A stretch of 64,000 nucleotides of DNA from Molossus alvarezi (lineage: Eukaryota; Chordata; Mammalia; Chiroptera; Molossidae): contig CM073897.1 of the NCBI GenBank assembly GCA_037176705.1, forward strand, positions 43,811,988 to 43,875,987, read 5' to 3'. Within the stretch, counting starts at the first letter, position 1. Each line of letters starts with the position of its first letter. Below the pieces are notes generated by a model, which ran no database searches, was not told where the DNA came from, and worked only from the letters and a program-made list of their open reading frames with translations. Positions 1-10,605 of this stretch are shown piece after piece. The position numbers were made by a program, and so were the translations under genes.

Positions 1-1330
1 CTCATTAAGTGATGCACAGAAACAAACACAGGGAGGCAGCCAAAATGAGGAGACAAAGAAGCAGGTCCCAAATGAAAGAAGAGAACAAAACCCCAAGAAA
101 AGAACTAAGTGGAATGGAGATAAGCAACCTAACAGATGCTGAGTTCAAAATACTGCTTATAAGGATGCTCAATGAACTTAGTGAGGGCCTCAAGAGCATC
201 AAAAAGGACCAGTCAGAAATGATAGATGCACAGTTAGAAACAAAGGAGGCTTTAACTGAAATAAAGAATAATTTACAAAGATTCAATAGCAGAGTACGTA
301 AATCCAAGAAGCAAACCATCAATTTGGAATATAAGGAAGCAAAAAACACCCAATCAGAACAGCGAAATGAAAAAGGAATCCAAAAAAATGAGGATAGTGT
401 AAGGAGCCTCTGGGACAACTTCAAGCGTGCCAACATTCGCATCTTGGGGGTGCCGGAAGGAGAAGAGAGAGAACAAGAAATTGAAAACCTGTTTGAAACA
501 ATAATGGCAGAAAACTTTCCTGACTTGGTGAAGGAAACAGACATACAAGTCCAAGAAGCACAGAGAGTCCCAAATAAGATGAACCCCAAGAGGCCCACAC
601 CAAGACACATCATCATCAAAATGCAAAAGGTTCAAGACAAAGAGAAAATCTTAAAAGCAGCAAGAGAAAGGCAGTTAGTTACCTACAAGGGAGTTCCCAT
701 AAGGCTGTCAGCTGATTTCTCAAAAGAAACTTTGCAGGCCAGAAGAGAGTGGCAAGAAATATTCAGTGTGATGGAAAGCAAGAACCTACAACCAAGATTA
801 CTCTATCCTGCAAAGCTGTCATTTAGAATCGATGGACACATAAAGAGTTTCCCAGACAAGAAAAAGTTAAAGGAGTTCATCACCACCAAACCGTTATTAT
901 ATGAAATGATGAAGGGTCTTTCTGAAGAAAAAGATAAAATATATGAACAAACAAAATGGCAATGAATACATATCTATCGACAATGAATCTACAAACAAAA
1001 TGAACAGGCAGAACAGAAACATTCTCATAGATACAGAGAACATTTTGTTGGTTGCCAGATGGGAGGGGGGTTGGGGGAATGGGGGAAAATGGTGAAGGGA
1101 TTAAGAAGTACAAATTCATTGCTAGACTGACAAACCTCAAAGGGAAAGGGGTTGGGGGGTGGGAAGAAATAAACCAAAGAACTTATATGCATAACTAATG
1201 GACACAGACAATAGTGTGGGAAAAGGTGGGAGGGATGTGGGACAGGGGAGGAAGGGGTCAATGGGGGAAAAATGAGGAACATCTGTAATACATACAACAA
1301 TAAAGATTTAAAATAAAAAAATAAATAAAA
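1..1330 (+). mobile_element. HAL1 (half-L1) retrotransposon, 5' end outside window
   Basis: ORF1 is followed by a G-rich 3'UTR (966-1305, with runs such as GGGAGGGGGGTTGGGGG), an AATAAAG signal near 1301 and an A-rich tail. The same ORF1-to-3'UTR junction occurs in the copies at 48907, 23783 and 63524, so the absence of ORF2 is a family trait, not a deletion in one copy. The 5'UTR lies left of position 1. Confidence 0.88.
12..965 (+). CDS. HAL1 ORF1p (L1 ORF1-like RNA-binding protein), intact
   Basis: This is a complete open frame of 317 codons from ATG at 12 (an in-frame TAA lies at 6-8) to TGA at 963-965. The product is an L1 ORF1-type protein. It has a charged, Gln/Lys/Glu-rich coiled-coil region (about residues 30-125), then an RRM-like domain starting near NIRILGVPEGEE and including TPRHIIIKM. 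The C-terminal domain has the hallmark SKETLQARREWQEIF and YPAKLSF. Such proteins trimerise and coat their own RNA as chaperones. No ORF2 (endonuclease/reverse transcriptase) follows: the 3'UTR starts directly after the stop, so mobility would depend on an L1 supplied in trans. The frame is unbroken, unlike the other two internal HAL1 copies here, which suggests a recent insertion. Confidence 0.9.
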   Translation: MHRNKHREAAKMRRQRSRSQMKEENKTPRKELSGMEISNLTDAEFKILLIRMLNELSEGLKSIKKDQSEMIDAQLETKEALTEIKNNLQRFNSRVRKSKKQTINLEYKEAKNTQSEQRNEKGIQKNEDSVRSLWDNFKRANIRILGVPEGEEREQEIENLFETIMAENFPDLVKETDIQVQEAQRVPNKMNPKRPTPRHIIIKMQKVQDKEKILKAARERQLVTYKGVPIRLSADFSKETLQARREWQEIFSVMESKNLQPRLLYPAKLSFRIDGHIKSFPDKKKLKEFITTKPLLYEMMKGLSEEKDKIYEQTKWQ

Positions 1331-1448
1331 ATGACTTTTCCTAACTTCTTGTTAGTACTATATAGAAATTAAATTGAAGTTTGAACATTGATTTTATACC
1401 TGGAAAACTTGATACAATCTTTAAAATTAACTTAATTACAGTATATGT

Positions 1449-1484
<36 letters not shown>

Positions 1485-1902
1485 GTGGGTTTTCTGTGTA
1501 GACTAATGGTTTTCAGTGAGGTGTGCTGTCCCCTTGTGGGAGATTTAGAAATTCACAAGAGGGTTTGTTGTGCTCAAGAATTACACATCAAATTACAGAT
1601 TATTTTATTTTAAAGTATTTTTCTGTTATTAATATTTTATATTATAATTAAGTAATTCTATTTATTTTTGAAAATATAGGTGAGGACATTATAGTCTCTA
1701 AGAATTAATTTGTTAGAGAATAAGAAAATTGGATCTGTAAGTTTTCTTTCTTTTTTCAAGTCATATTTTTGAATTTTTATCTTGATTTACTGTGCGCTCA
1801 AGGCTTGGACAATGTTGAACAGAAGCGGTGAATATCTAGTCTTGTTTCAAATCTTAAAGGAAATTCTTTCAAATGCTTTCACCTTTTACTGAGATTTTCT
1901 TT
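1331..1902. other. AT-rich unique sequence with a TG microsatellite
   Basis: There is a (TG)n tract at about 1450-1480. The rest is AT-rich with no open frame or splice-flanked exon that I can support. Sequence near 1800-1880 (ACAATGTTGAACAGAAGCGGTG) matches the reverse-transcriptase region of L1 read on the minus strand, so part of this is an old L1 relic. Confidence 0.5.
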
Positions 1903-1917
1903 AAAATCACGAATGGA

Positions 1918-2164
1918 GCCCTGGCTGGTTTGGCTCAGCGTTTAGAACATCGGCCTGCGGTCCGGAGAGACCCGGGTTCTGTTCCTGCTGAGGGCACGCA
2001 CCTCGGTTGCAGTTTGTTCCCGGCCCTGGTTGGGTCGTGTGGGTGGCAGCCACTCGATGTGTCCCTTTTACATCGTTGTTTCTCTCTCTCTCTCCCTCCC
2101 ACTCTCTCTGAGCAAAATATCGAAAAATGTCCACGGGTGAGGATCAATCAATCAATCAATAAAT
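1918..2164 (+). mobile_element. VES SINE, type A
   Basis: tRNA-like head with an A box (TTGGCTCAGCG) and a B-box-like GGGTTCTGTTCC, then a CT-rich stretch and a (TCAA)n/(ATAA)n tail. It is flanked by the 15-bp direct repeat AAAATCACGAATGGA at 1903-1917 and 2165-2179, which is the target-site duplication. Confidence 0.93.
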
Positions 2165-2179
2165 AAAATCACGAATGGA

Positions 2180-2921
2180 TGTTGAATTTTATTTTTAAAT
2201 TTTCTCCCGCATCTGAGATACTCAAATTTCTATTCATGTAATGTACCACAGTGACAGATCTTCATATATTCTGATTGCTTTTCTAATGCTAAACCGACAT
2301 GGAATTTCTGGGATGAACACATCAAGATGCTGATGCGTTATTGTTCTTTTTACATATTGCCACATTCTATCTTCCGTCTGCTAGCATTTCGTGTGGGATT
2401 TTGCATCAGTGAGGTTGGCCCATCATTTTCCTTGCTCAAGAAGTCCTGGTAAATTACACTGGCCAGGGAAAGGGATTTGAAAGCGCAGCCTCTGGGAGCC
2501 CAGATTTACACGGACCGGGCGACCGGATTCTCCGCGCGAAAACTGTAATGGGTGCGCCCCCTGGCGGCTTCAGGACGTAACACTCCCAAGAGCGGACCCG
2601 GTGAGCGGGGCCAGGGCAGGGCTGGGGGAACCAGGTAACACCAGGTGATGCCAGGGCTGCGCTGGCCTTGCGCCTTCTTTGGGCCTGGTAGGGCGAGCAG
2701 CCCAGCTTCAGAGACGGGGTAACCAGGCCCCACAGCAGGCCTATAACCGCGCCGTTCTGACCCTTCTGAGCTGTGAAGTTTTTGAATCATAATCTCTCTA
2801 TCTATAAAGTAGGGGTGGATAATCCACCTGCCTATCCAGTGGGAAGAAGTTGTCAAAGCACAAAACTCAGACTTTTCGGATGATATGGAGGTGTCCTTTC
2901 CTGGCTTCGGCATTCTGTTTT
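2180..2921. other. Unique segment with a GC-rich island
   Basis: The first half is AT-rich with L1-like text. From 2460 to 2760 it becomes GC- and CpG-richer (CGGACCGGGCGACCGG, TCCGCGCG) and contains the candidate CTCF site. No convincing exon was found. The long minus-strand open frame across 2506-2913 has no recognisable domain. Confidence 0.4.
2554..2568 (-). promoter_or_regulatory. Candidate CTCF-binding motif
   Basis: The minus strand reads GCCGCCAGGGGGCGC, which fits the CTCF core CCRSCAGGGGGCGC very well. It sits in a locally GC-rich patch in the intergenic side downstream of ACER3. Binding is inference. Confidence 0.5.
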
Positions 2922-3123
2922 CTTTTAATCCTCACCTGAGGATATGTTTTTATTGATTTTGGGGGAGAGAGAAAGAAACATTGATGTGAGAAACATCCAC
3001 TGGTTGCCTCCCATATGCACCCCAACCAGGATCGAACCCACAACCTAGGTATGTACCCTGACCAAACCTGCACCTTTTGGCGTACTGGAGGACACTCCAG
3101 GTGCTGAGCCATCCAGCCAGGGC
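2922..3123 (-). mobile_element. Older VES-type SINE
   Basis: On the minus strand it reads from a CCCTGGCTGGATGGCTCAGC head to a TCCTCAGGTGAGGAT end, with ATCAATAAAAACAT before the end. Scattered substitutions relative to the young copies indicate greater age. Confidence 0.85.
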
Positions 3124-3294
3124 TTGTTACCTTGTCTATTGCAAGCACTTGAGAAATGGCAGCTAAGGAAAAGGAAATTCAAGGCTGATTCTCAGTTGTC
3201 CAGAATGAGAGTCCACATCAGGGAGGTCTGTGTGAAGGAAGCACATTTATTCACTCATTGATTTCTGTCATTATATTATTGTTCATTTGTTCAA

Positions 3295-3900
3295 CAAATA
3301 TTCATTGGACAGTGTGGTAGGCAGAATAATCTGAAAGATATCCACTCCACAGTCCCGGGACTATGAACATGTTAGGTTACAGGGTAAAGGGGAATTATGG
3401 TTATAGATGAATAACGGTTGCTGATGAGCTGACCTTAAGAAGGAAGATAATTTGGGATTATCTTGGTGGGATCACAAGGTGTGACTCTATTCAGTGAATG
3501 TGTTCCTGGGAGCTGCTCCGCGGGGGTGGTGGGTCTCTCTCTCCTTGTGCTTTTTCATCCTGGACTTCGTCATGGCCTGGTGGTCCCAGAGTCCAAGATG
3601 GTGGAGGTGAGGCTGCAAGACCCCTTGGGTCCTGGGCTTCAGAACTTGTATCATGTCACTTCTACCACATTCTATTGGTCAAGGCAAGTCATAAGACCAA
3701 CCCAGATGCAACAGGTGAGGAGGAGCTCCGAAAGCTTGAGGCCGCTGGTAACCCACCACGTGGGTGTGGAGGAGGTAGGTTGTCCCAGCAGGCAAGGAGG
3801 GATGTAGAGAGGGAGAGGGTGCTCTGGGCAGAGGCCTAGAGGTCTGTCTGGGACTAAATAGGATACGTCCAGAGTACCTTTCAGGTTTAATGTAGTTGAA
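3295..3900. repeat. Ancient interspersed repeat relic (unnamed)
   Basis: The text GTGGTAGGCAGAATAAT followed by ATATCCACTCC and TATGAACATGTTAGGTTACA, and later TATTGGTCAAGGCAAGTCA, resembles common old mammalian interspersed repeats. I recognise the pattern but cannot assign a family. The two overlapping open frames here (3463-3807, 3498-3839) are chance frames in GC-richer repeat sequence. Confidence 0.4.
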
Positions 3901-4029
3901 GGGGGAAATAGTGGAAGTTGAAGGTACAAAGATAGATTAGAGATACCCTGACAAGGGCCTTGAGTGCCATACCTGGAGTTTGAACTTGACCCTTTGAAAG
4001 TTTTGACAAGTTCATACCTATTTTCTTTC

Positions 4030-4286
4030 TTTCTCTTTTTTTTTTATCCTCACCCGAGGACATATTTCCATTTTTTGTACAGATAGAGTGGGAGGGAGAG
4101 AGAGGAAGAGGGAGAGAGAGAGAAACATCGACGTGAAAGGGACACATCGAGTGGCTGCCACCTGCACGACCAACCAGGGCCGGGGACAAACTGCAACCAA
4201 GGTACATGCCCTTAGCAGAAACCAAACCCTGGTCTCTCAGGACCGCAGGCCGACGCTTTAACCGCTGAGCCAAACTGGCCAGGGCG
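4030..4286 (-). mobile_element. VES SINE, type A
   Basis: Minus-strand type A element with a poly(T) (tail) at 4036-4046 and the head ending GCCCTGGCCAGTTTGGC at 4286. A CTTTCTTTC-like direct repeat is seen on both sides. Confidence 0.9.
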
Positions 4287-4292
4287 TCTTTC

Positions 4293-4508
4293 TTTCTTTT
4301 TTTAAATTGACTTTTAGAGAGAGAGGAAGGGAGAGGGAGAGAGAGAGATAGAAACATCGATGAGAGAGAACATTGATTGGCCACATTCTGCCTACCCCCC
4401 ACCAGGGACCCGACCCACAACCTGGGCATGTGTTCTGACCTGCAGAGAATCAAACCGGCAACCTCTTGGTGCATGGATCATTTAATCACTGTGCCACACC
4501 GGCCAGGC
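4293..4508 (-). mobile_element. VES SINE, type B
   Basis: Type B copy in the same orientation, directly abutting the previous SINE. It carries AGAGAGAGGAAGGGAGAGGGAG and the ACCAAGAGGTTGCCGGTTTGA head on the minus strand. Confidence 0.88.
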
Positions 4509-6829
4509 AACCATACCTATTTTCAAGAGTCCATTCCAGCAGGTGGTATAGATGCTGGAGAGGGCGAGACTGGAGGCAGGGGGCCAGAGCAGGTGGTACA
4601 GTGATCCATGGGAGAGAGGTGAGGCCCAGGCCTGAGCAGGGCAGGGGCTGTCAGAATGGCAGGGATGGTGCCCTTGCAACTTGGTTACTTACAGGGTATT
4701 CTGTAGGAATGCTTACCTCTCAGGCTCTTTGTCCTTCTTAGAGGGGCCTGGGGTGGGGGGTGGGGTGTCTGGATGAGAGAGTGGGGGATAAGAATGAGGG
4801 GAGTGAGTGGTGGGAGGATGAAGGACTGAAATGGATGAAAACACCAATTATAACGGGCAAATAAGGCCAGGGTACAGGCCCAGGGAGGGACCTGGGCTTA
4901 TTCCTCCCCCGACTGAGCAGCTCCTGTCGGACGCACAGCTGAGCCCACAGCTTGGCAGAGCAGTACCTGCCCAGGCTAGCCGAATGACTTATTGTGTTTA
5001 CTGATTTTTGTCACTAAAAACTCATTTTTTTTTCCTCCCTAGTAGAGATATCTTTTGGGAATTTTAGGGATGCATTAAAGTGGGAAGAAAGTTAAATGGG
5101 GTACATTTATTGGAGTAAAATGAACAGACTTTAGGACAGGCAGCTATGACCTCTCTAGGAAGGTTCTGGAATGGCCAGGGAGGAACTTAGTGAGATGTAT
5201 GTAGTGTGTGTGTGGCAGGGGGGGTGGCAGGGTGGCTTTAGAAAGGTGTGTGCTGTTCAGAGACAGCAATAAAGCCATCCTAACCCCTTTTCAGGAAGGT
5301 GTTTTAACCTCATGGGAAACGTCTCAGTCAGTCCAGTGCTTATTCCGCTGTACCCCAGTTTTTCACTGTGGTGGGAACTCAGAGGAACCTGTCCCACGCC
5401 AAGATACACAGGTTCTGTGGGCACAGACCAGCACCTGATGACCAGGAAGGGGCGGAGAGGTGGATGGTCCCTGGCTCCAGATGGAACTGGTCAGTGGGAG
5501 AGGGATCTAGAAGTGGGGTTGACTCCTCAGGTTTGTCCAGAACTTCTGAGGTACGCCCGGCAGGCCCCGAGCAGGCACTCTTACGGGAGGAGTCTTATTC
5601 AGAAAACCGGTTCTCATTAGATCCACACTATGCCATGTGCTAGCCCTTAAGATAAGCCCGCATTTCACTGATGTAGAGTCAACATTTAAAGTGAAGCGAC
5701 TGTCCACAATCACACAGCTTTCCAGTGGGGGACCAGGGTCCTAAGCCAGGTCTTCAGACACCTACAAGGACATAAAGTATGTAGCAGGACTAACGCCAAT
5801 GGGCTCCAACCAGGACCTGCTGCCTCAGTAAAGTGTTGGGTCAGTACTGCCTTCCACCCCTCATGCCACACGAAGGACCCTGCCAACAGCCACAGCAGTG
5901 TCCAGCCCAGCCGCTGGCATCCACAGACCCAAGGACCTAGAACTCGGGTCTCACTCCAGCATCCTTTCCGAGTGACTAGTGATTCTCTTTGGTTGGAGGT
6001 GCCCTTGTCCTTCAAAATCCTCTCCTTAATCCTTAAATGTCGGCTTCTAAGACTCAGTCTGAGACCCTCTTCTTTTCCCCCATGATCTCACCCAGTCCCA
6101 TAGCGTCCAATATCACGTGTGCTATGATTCCCGGTTTGTATCTTGAGCCCAGATCTCTCAGCTGAGCCCGATCCACAGTCTTTATCATCCTCGAGCTCTC
6201 CAGCAGGATGCAGTAAGTCCTCCCTCCACAGCATCAAAAGGTTCTTAGAAACTGCCAATTTTAGCGAAACAACCTATAATGAAACCAGTGTTATGGTAGG
6301 CTAGCTGATATAAACAAGAATTAAGTTCCTACGGTATATTTCTGGTCACAAAAACATCACTGAACTTTCAAGTAAAGGCCCAGAACATTGCTAATATTAA
6401 ACATTGAAATAAATATGAGTTATACATACATTTTAAAAAGATGAATAAAAATAAGAAAGATAATTATTTTCCAACCAGCTCATTTCAGGGCAAGGTCATG
6501 GTGGCCGGAGCCTCTCATGGCAGCTCAGGCTGCAAGGCGGGACCCACCCTGCACAGGATGCCCTTGCATCACAGGCCCACCCACACGCCTTCAGACGGGA
6601 CACTACAGACACACTCGTTAACCTCGCGTGCTCATCTTTGGGATGGGGGTGTGCAGAGATGCAGATGGGAACAAAACCAGCTCCAGCCCTGTGTCCCGGA
6701 TCTCAACGCATTTCTAAGTTCCACATTGTGACCTTGGACCAACTTCACTGTCCTTAGTAAGTGGATCATTATTTGTGTTCTTTAAAATGTAGCCATGAAT
6801 ATTTTTGTTAGTAACTCATGCCTGGAATG
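4509..6829. other. Mostly unique intergenic sequence
   Basis: Moderately GC-rich sequence without a long conserved open frame. A MIR relic is annotated separately. The track contains GGGGTGGGGGGTGGGG (4750-4766) and GTGTGTGTGTGGCAGGGGGGG near 5205. I see no exon with both splice sites and coding character. Confidence 0.4.
5635..5765 (-). repeat. MIR SINE relic
   Basis: GCATTTCACTGATGTAGA followed by GTCCACAATCACACAGCTTT matches the antisense MIR core (…ACAGATGAGGAAA…AAGGTCACACAGC…). Ancient and diverged. Confidence 0.55.
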
Positions 6830-7375
6830 TCATGACAACTGTCAAATGGTTAGTATCGATTGTAAACAGTCATCTAGCACAAGACCACCAGGAGGTATGT
6901 CATCTGGTGTTTCTGTATCCTTTGTTCCTTTGTCTTGCTAATCATTAGAGTTATAGTATAAAAAGTACTATTACAGGGCCCTGGGGCAGAGAATTATCTG
7001 CGCAGAACTGCTGCGTTGTCTGTCCTCTTGACCCTACATTCCTGTAAGTAAATTACCTTATAATAAATCTGTTACAGCCCTGGCAGGTTTTGCTCAGCAG
7101 TTAGAGCGTTGGCCTGCGAACCAAAGAGTCCCGGGTTCGATTCCGGCCAAGGGCTTGTACCTCGGTGGCGATCCATCCCCGGCCCCGGTTGGGGTTGTGA
7201 GGGTGGCAGCCAATCGATGTGTCTCTCTCACATCAATGTTTCTCTCTCTTTCTCTCTCCCACTCTGAAGATAAATGTAAAAATATCCTCGGGTGAGGATT
7301 AAAAAAATAATAAATCTGTTGCAGTCTGTGGAGTTGCCTGAGTCCTTTGTTGGTCTGCAGATACCTACTCGTCAC
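6830..7375 (+). mobile_element. Probable solitary LTR interrupted by a SINE
   Basis: A TATA-like box (AGTATAAAAAGTAC, about 6955) is followed about 105 bp later by AATAAA (7066). A VES SINE then interrupts, and the sequence resumes as a short U5-like segment (TCTGTGGAGTTGCCTGAGTCC). That promoter/poly(A) spacing is typical of a retroviral-type LTR. No internal genes are adjacent. The ends are not defined, so the class and limits are inference. Confidence 0.4.
7078..7302 (+). mobile_element. VES SINE, type A variant (GCGAACC)
   Basis: Head GCCCTGGCAGGTTTTGCTC, B box GGGTTCGATTCC, end TCCTCGGGTGAGGATT. It is flanked by ATAATAAATCTGTTACAG and ATAATAAATCTGTTGCAG, an 18-bp target-site duplication with one change. 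Confidence 0.93.
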
Positions 7376-8865
7376 AGTGGCCATTACACCTTTGCCAGCC
7401 CGTCAGACAGGAGGAGAGCGAGGTGCTAGAGAAAGCTCACAGACACGGGGAAGGTGCAGACTCCACACAGAGTGGCCCAGGCCAGGAATCCATTTTTCTC
7501 TCTCATTAACATGATAATGAATTGACATTGAACAAAATGACAGTATTCAAGGACCTTCTATATAGATCTCTCTCACACAGCCTTCAAATTCAACAAATTC
7601 CAAACTTACTTCACAACTTACCCCAAATCTACTTCTTCCCGTATAACTCAGATGGATGTTTCTCCCTCAGTGTCATGCTCCACCACTCTCCTTGGACCAC
7701 TGCATTCGCTTCTGCCTGGAATCCCTCCGTTAGATCCCGTCAGTCCATTCTCCACCCTTTCAACAGCTTTCGAAGTTCAAACTCTAACCATGGCTTCCAG
7801 AGCCTTGTGGGACTTACTCCTGCCCATGTCTCTCTGCCATTCCAGCCTTTTTCCTTTCAAGTTCCTCTCATCCTTCCGTTCTTAACATGATGTTCATCTT
7901 CAGGGAAGTCTTCCCTCGACCAGTCCCCTAGGGCGCGCTCCCAGGGCGCTCCATAGCCTTCCTCCGTGACGCTCACCCAGAGGTAACCAGCACAACTATT
8001 TGTGAGACCCCAGGCTGAGTGCCACAGGGCAGGTGTCTGTCCTGTTCTGCACTGTACGTTGCACCCACACGGACACCACATTCCAAAGCTAGATGAGCAA
8101 ATGGCACAGTGCCATACAGTCCCCACATAGTAGGGCTCAGGAAACAAAGCCTCTTTCTCTTTTTTATGCTTTCTCCACATTTTCCTTTGAGAAGGAAGCT
8201 GTTTTGGGACTAGGCCACCCCACCAAGTGAGACAGGTCCTTCTTTCTCTCTCCCCTGGGTAGACCCATTCCACATCCCAGTCTAGGGCTGAAGCAAGAGA
8301 AAAGGGTGGGAAAATATCCCAGACATGCCAGAGCTGAGCCCAGAGTGATCAACACAATTCACCACATCCAGCGATGCACGCCCGGGTGCATGGTATGTGC
8401 GGGAGGTGCCTTTGGAAAGGGGTGTCCGCTTCACAGGTGGAATGAAAGCGATCCTAACTCCCTGGTGGTCATCCCATTTACGAAGCACAATTCCAAATGC
8501 TCTGCAAATTCACTTGTGTTCTCTGCCAGGCAGAGGCTGATCCGGGCCAGGCTGCCCCGCTCTGAAACACACAGAGGGGACAAGTTGAAGAATCCACCAA
8601 ATGGTCGGCAGTGATGTAAACTACTCATTCCAGCGGGCTTGGCTAGGAAAGTTAATACTCAAAAGCTGTGGTGTGGGTAAGGGGGGAGTGCTTCACCCAA
8701 GAACGATGGTGTCTTTGTTGTGGGAGAGGGACTCAGCACAGGGGACCTGGCGTTGTCCCTTCAACTCTCTCTCCAGAGGCACAAATTCCAGTCTCTCCTC
8801 ACATGACTAGTCCACTCTGCCTTCCCTCCATGGAAGCCCAAGGTACACGTGGTGAGGCTAAATTG
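7376..8865. other. Intergenic sequence with an L2-like relic
   Basis: About 7640-8060 contains TTCAGGGAAGTCTTCCCTCGACCAGTCCC, the pattern of an old L2 3' end (CTCAGGGAAGCCTTCCCTGACC). The rest is unique-looking. Several open frames of 60-138 codons overlap here on both strands, but none shows a domain or flanking splice pattern that I recognise. Confidence 0.4.
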
Positions 8866-8885
8866 CCTTCCTTTTCTTTCTTTCT

Positions 8886-9126
8886 TTAAAAAAATTTTTT
8901 TTCTTTATTGTTTTAAAATTTATTTATTTATTTATTAGAGAGAGAGGAAGGGAGAGGGAGAGAGAACTAGATACATTGATGAGAGAGAACATCGACTGGC
9001 CACCTCCCGCATGCCCCCCACTAGGGATTTGGCCCACAACCTGGGCGTGTGCCCTGACTGGGAATCGAACCAACGACCTCTTGATGCAGGGGTTGACACT
9101 CAACCACTGAGCCATACCTGCCAGGC
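8886..9126 (-). mobile_element. VES SINE, type B
   Basis: T-rich (tail) end at 8886-8935 and head GCCTGGCAGGTATGGCTCAGT on the minus strand. The duplicated target CCTTCCTTTTCTT occurs on both sides (about 8867 and 9130). Confidence 0.92.
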
Positions 9127-9511
9127 TCACCTTCCTTTTCTTAACCACAGATCAATATCTAGAGGCTAAACAACCAGTGAAGACAATTGTATCTATTCCA
9201 CTTTGCTGGGCTGGTCACAACAGGGAAGAGAATGACAGGATAATCGATTCTCTGTAAGAAGCCGCAGTGGCCCAGCCAAAGCAAGGCTGGCAGAGGACTC
9301 AGCTTCAGAGGCTCAGAGGAGAGTGACCAGACGTCCATCTCCCAGGAAGATGGCCAAGCTGCCAGCAGCCCCTGCCTCCATCACAGCCAGAAGCACAGGC
9401 CAAAGGTTTTAAGGTCGCAGCTTCAAGAGCACTGGGCAATGGCTGGAAAGATACAGCTCTGCACTGGCAAACAATTATCGTCTCAGTTCTTGCAAAGTTA
9501 CATGTCAAAAT
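9127..9511. other. Short unique segment
   Basis: Unique intergenic sequence between two SINEs. I see no gene or repeat in it. Confidence 0.4.
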
Positions 9512-9530
9512 GAAAATTCTCTAGACTCAG

Positions 9531-9789
9531 CCCTGGCCAGTTTGGCTCAGCGGTTAGAGCGTCGGCCTGCAGTCCGGAGAGACCTGGGTTCGGTTCCCGC
9601 TAAGGGCACGTACTTTGGTTGCAGATTGTCCCCGGCCCTGGTTGGTTGTGCGGGTGGCAGCCACTCGATGTGTCCCTTCACATCGATGTTTCTCTCTCTC
9701 TCTCACCCTTCCTCTCTCTCTCCCTCCCACTCTATCTGTACAAAAAATGGAAAAATATCCTCGGGTGAGGAAAAAAAAAAAAAAAAAAA
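9531..9789 (+). mobile_element. VES SINE, type A (young)
   Basis: Near-consensus copy with a poly(A) tail. The 19-bp direct repeats GAAAATTCTCTAGACTCAG (9512-9530) and GAAAATTCTCTAGATTCAG (9790-9808) flank it. Confidence 0.95.
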
Positions 9790-9808
9790 GAAAATTCTCT
9801 AGATTCAG

Positions 9809-10351
9809 TTGATTTGTTCAGTGACTTCTTTCATCCATTCCAAGACTACATACAGGTCTTTAAAAAGAGGCACTGCAATAACCCTCTTTCACTGAGACAA
9901 GTTCTCCTGGACTTTAGATACCGTGAACTCGATATCTTGTCTGATTTTATCCCTTGCCATGTATCCCAGACTCTCCGACTGTCTATTTCCAATAGACTCA
10001 ATGAACCACCACCTGTCCTTTTGCTGTGTTTTAATTCAGCTTCTCCACAAGAACCTGCCTGCAGCTATCTTAGCTCCCTCTTGGGCTTACAGATTTCACA
10101 TCAAGGGCAAATAGTGTACTGAAACTTCTATTGCACACACTGTGCCACTCTCCTGGGAAGATCCATCTGACAAGAACCACCTTGCAGGTTCTCACCTGGG
10201 CCTTCTGACTGCCGAAGGCTCCAGGCCTGGGAATAAACCCCATCCGCGTCTACAGTGCCCGCTGCGGAGGAAACACAAGTTTCACAGATGTTTGTAAACA
10301 CAGGTCCAGACTCCCCGGCTTCATGACTAACCTCCCAACCCCAACACGATG
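9809..10351. other. Unique segment
   Basis: No recognised repeat. It contains the candidate splice-flanked segment at 10196-10261, described separately. Confidence 0.4.
10196..10261 (-). other. Candidate exon-like segment (non-coding or unknown)
   Basis: On the minus strand, TTGTGTTTCCTCCGCAG precedes and CCCAG|GTGAGAAC follows a 66-nt segment (22 codons, no stop in one frame). Splice context alone is the evidence. It could be a 5' exon of a gene lying to the left, or chance. No homology is recognised. Confidence 0.2.
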
Positions 10352-10524
10352 TCAAGGGAATACAGTTTTTTTTTTTTCAGAGAAAATAATTTTATTATAA
10401 TTTAAAAGTTGTACATCGCAGGGCCTGAGTGAGGAGAGCCTGCCTGCTGACAGCACTCTCGCCATTAGGGCAAGAAGCTCCTCCTTCACGGGGTCTGGGC
10501 AGCACACCGCGCTGTCCACCATGG

Positions 10525-10605
10525 AGACACGACGACTGTCTATGTGACCTTGAGCAAGTGACTTAACCTCTCTGCTTCAGTGCCTCAGGTTCCTCATCCG
10601 AGTGC
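10525..10605 (+). repeat. MIR SINE relic inside the retrocopy
   Basis: ATGTGACCTTGAGCAAGTGACTTAACCTCTCTGC and CTCAGGTTCCTCATC match the MIR core. Confidence 0.75.

Noticed and set aside
5..619. 204-codon minus-strand frame opposite HAL1 ORF1
   Set aside because: It is the antisense shadow of the ORF1 frame. Equivalent shadows occur at 25074, 25286 and 49611.
2506..2913. 135-codon minus-strand frame in the GC-rich patch
   Set aside because: No recognisable domain, no splice context, and its end runs into a SINE. GC-rich sequence favours long chance frames.
3887..4474. 195-codon open frame on the minus strand, and many similar frames containing [21 protein letters not shown]
   Set aside because: These are translations of the VES SINE consensus. 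The same peptide recurs at nearly every type A copy on both strands.
7522..7890. 122-codon frame (and an overlapping 77-codon frame) suggesting a secreted or proline/serine-rich protein
   Set aside because: It overlaps an L2-like relic and is pyrimidine-rich by composition. There is no start context or exon structure.
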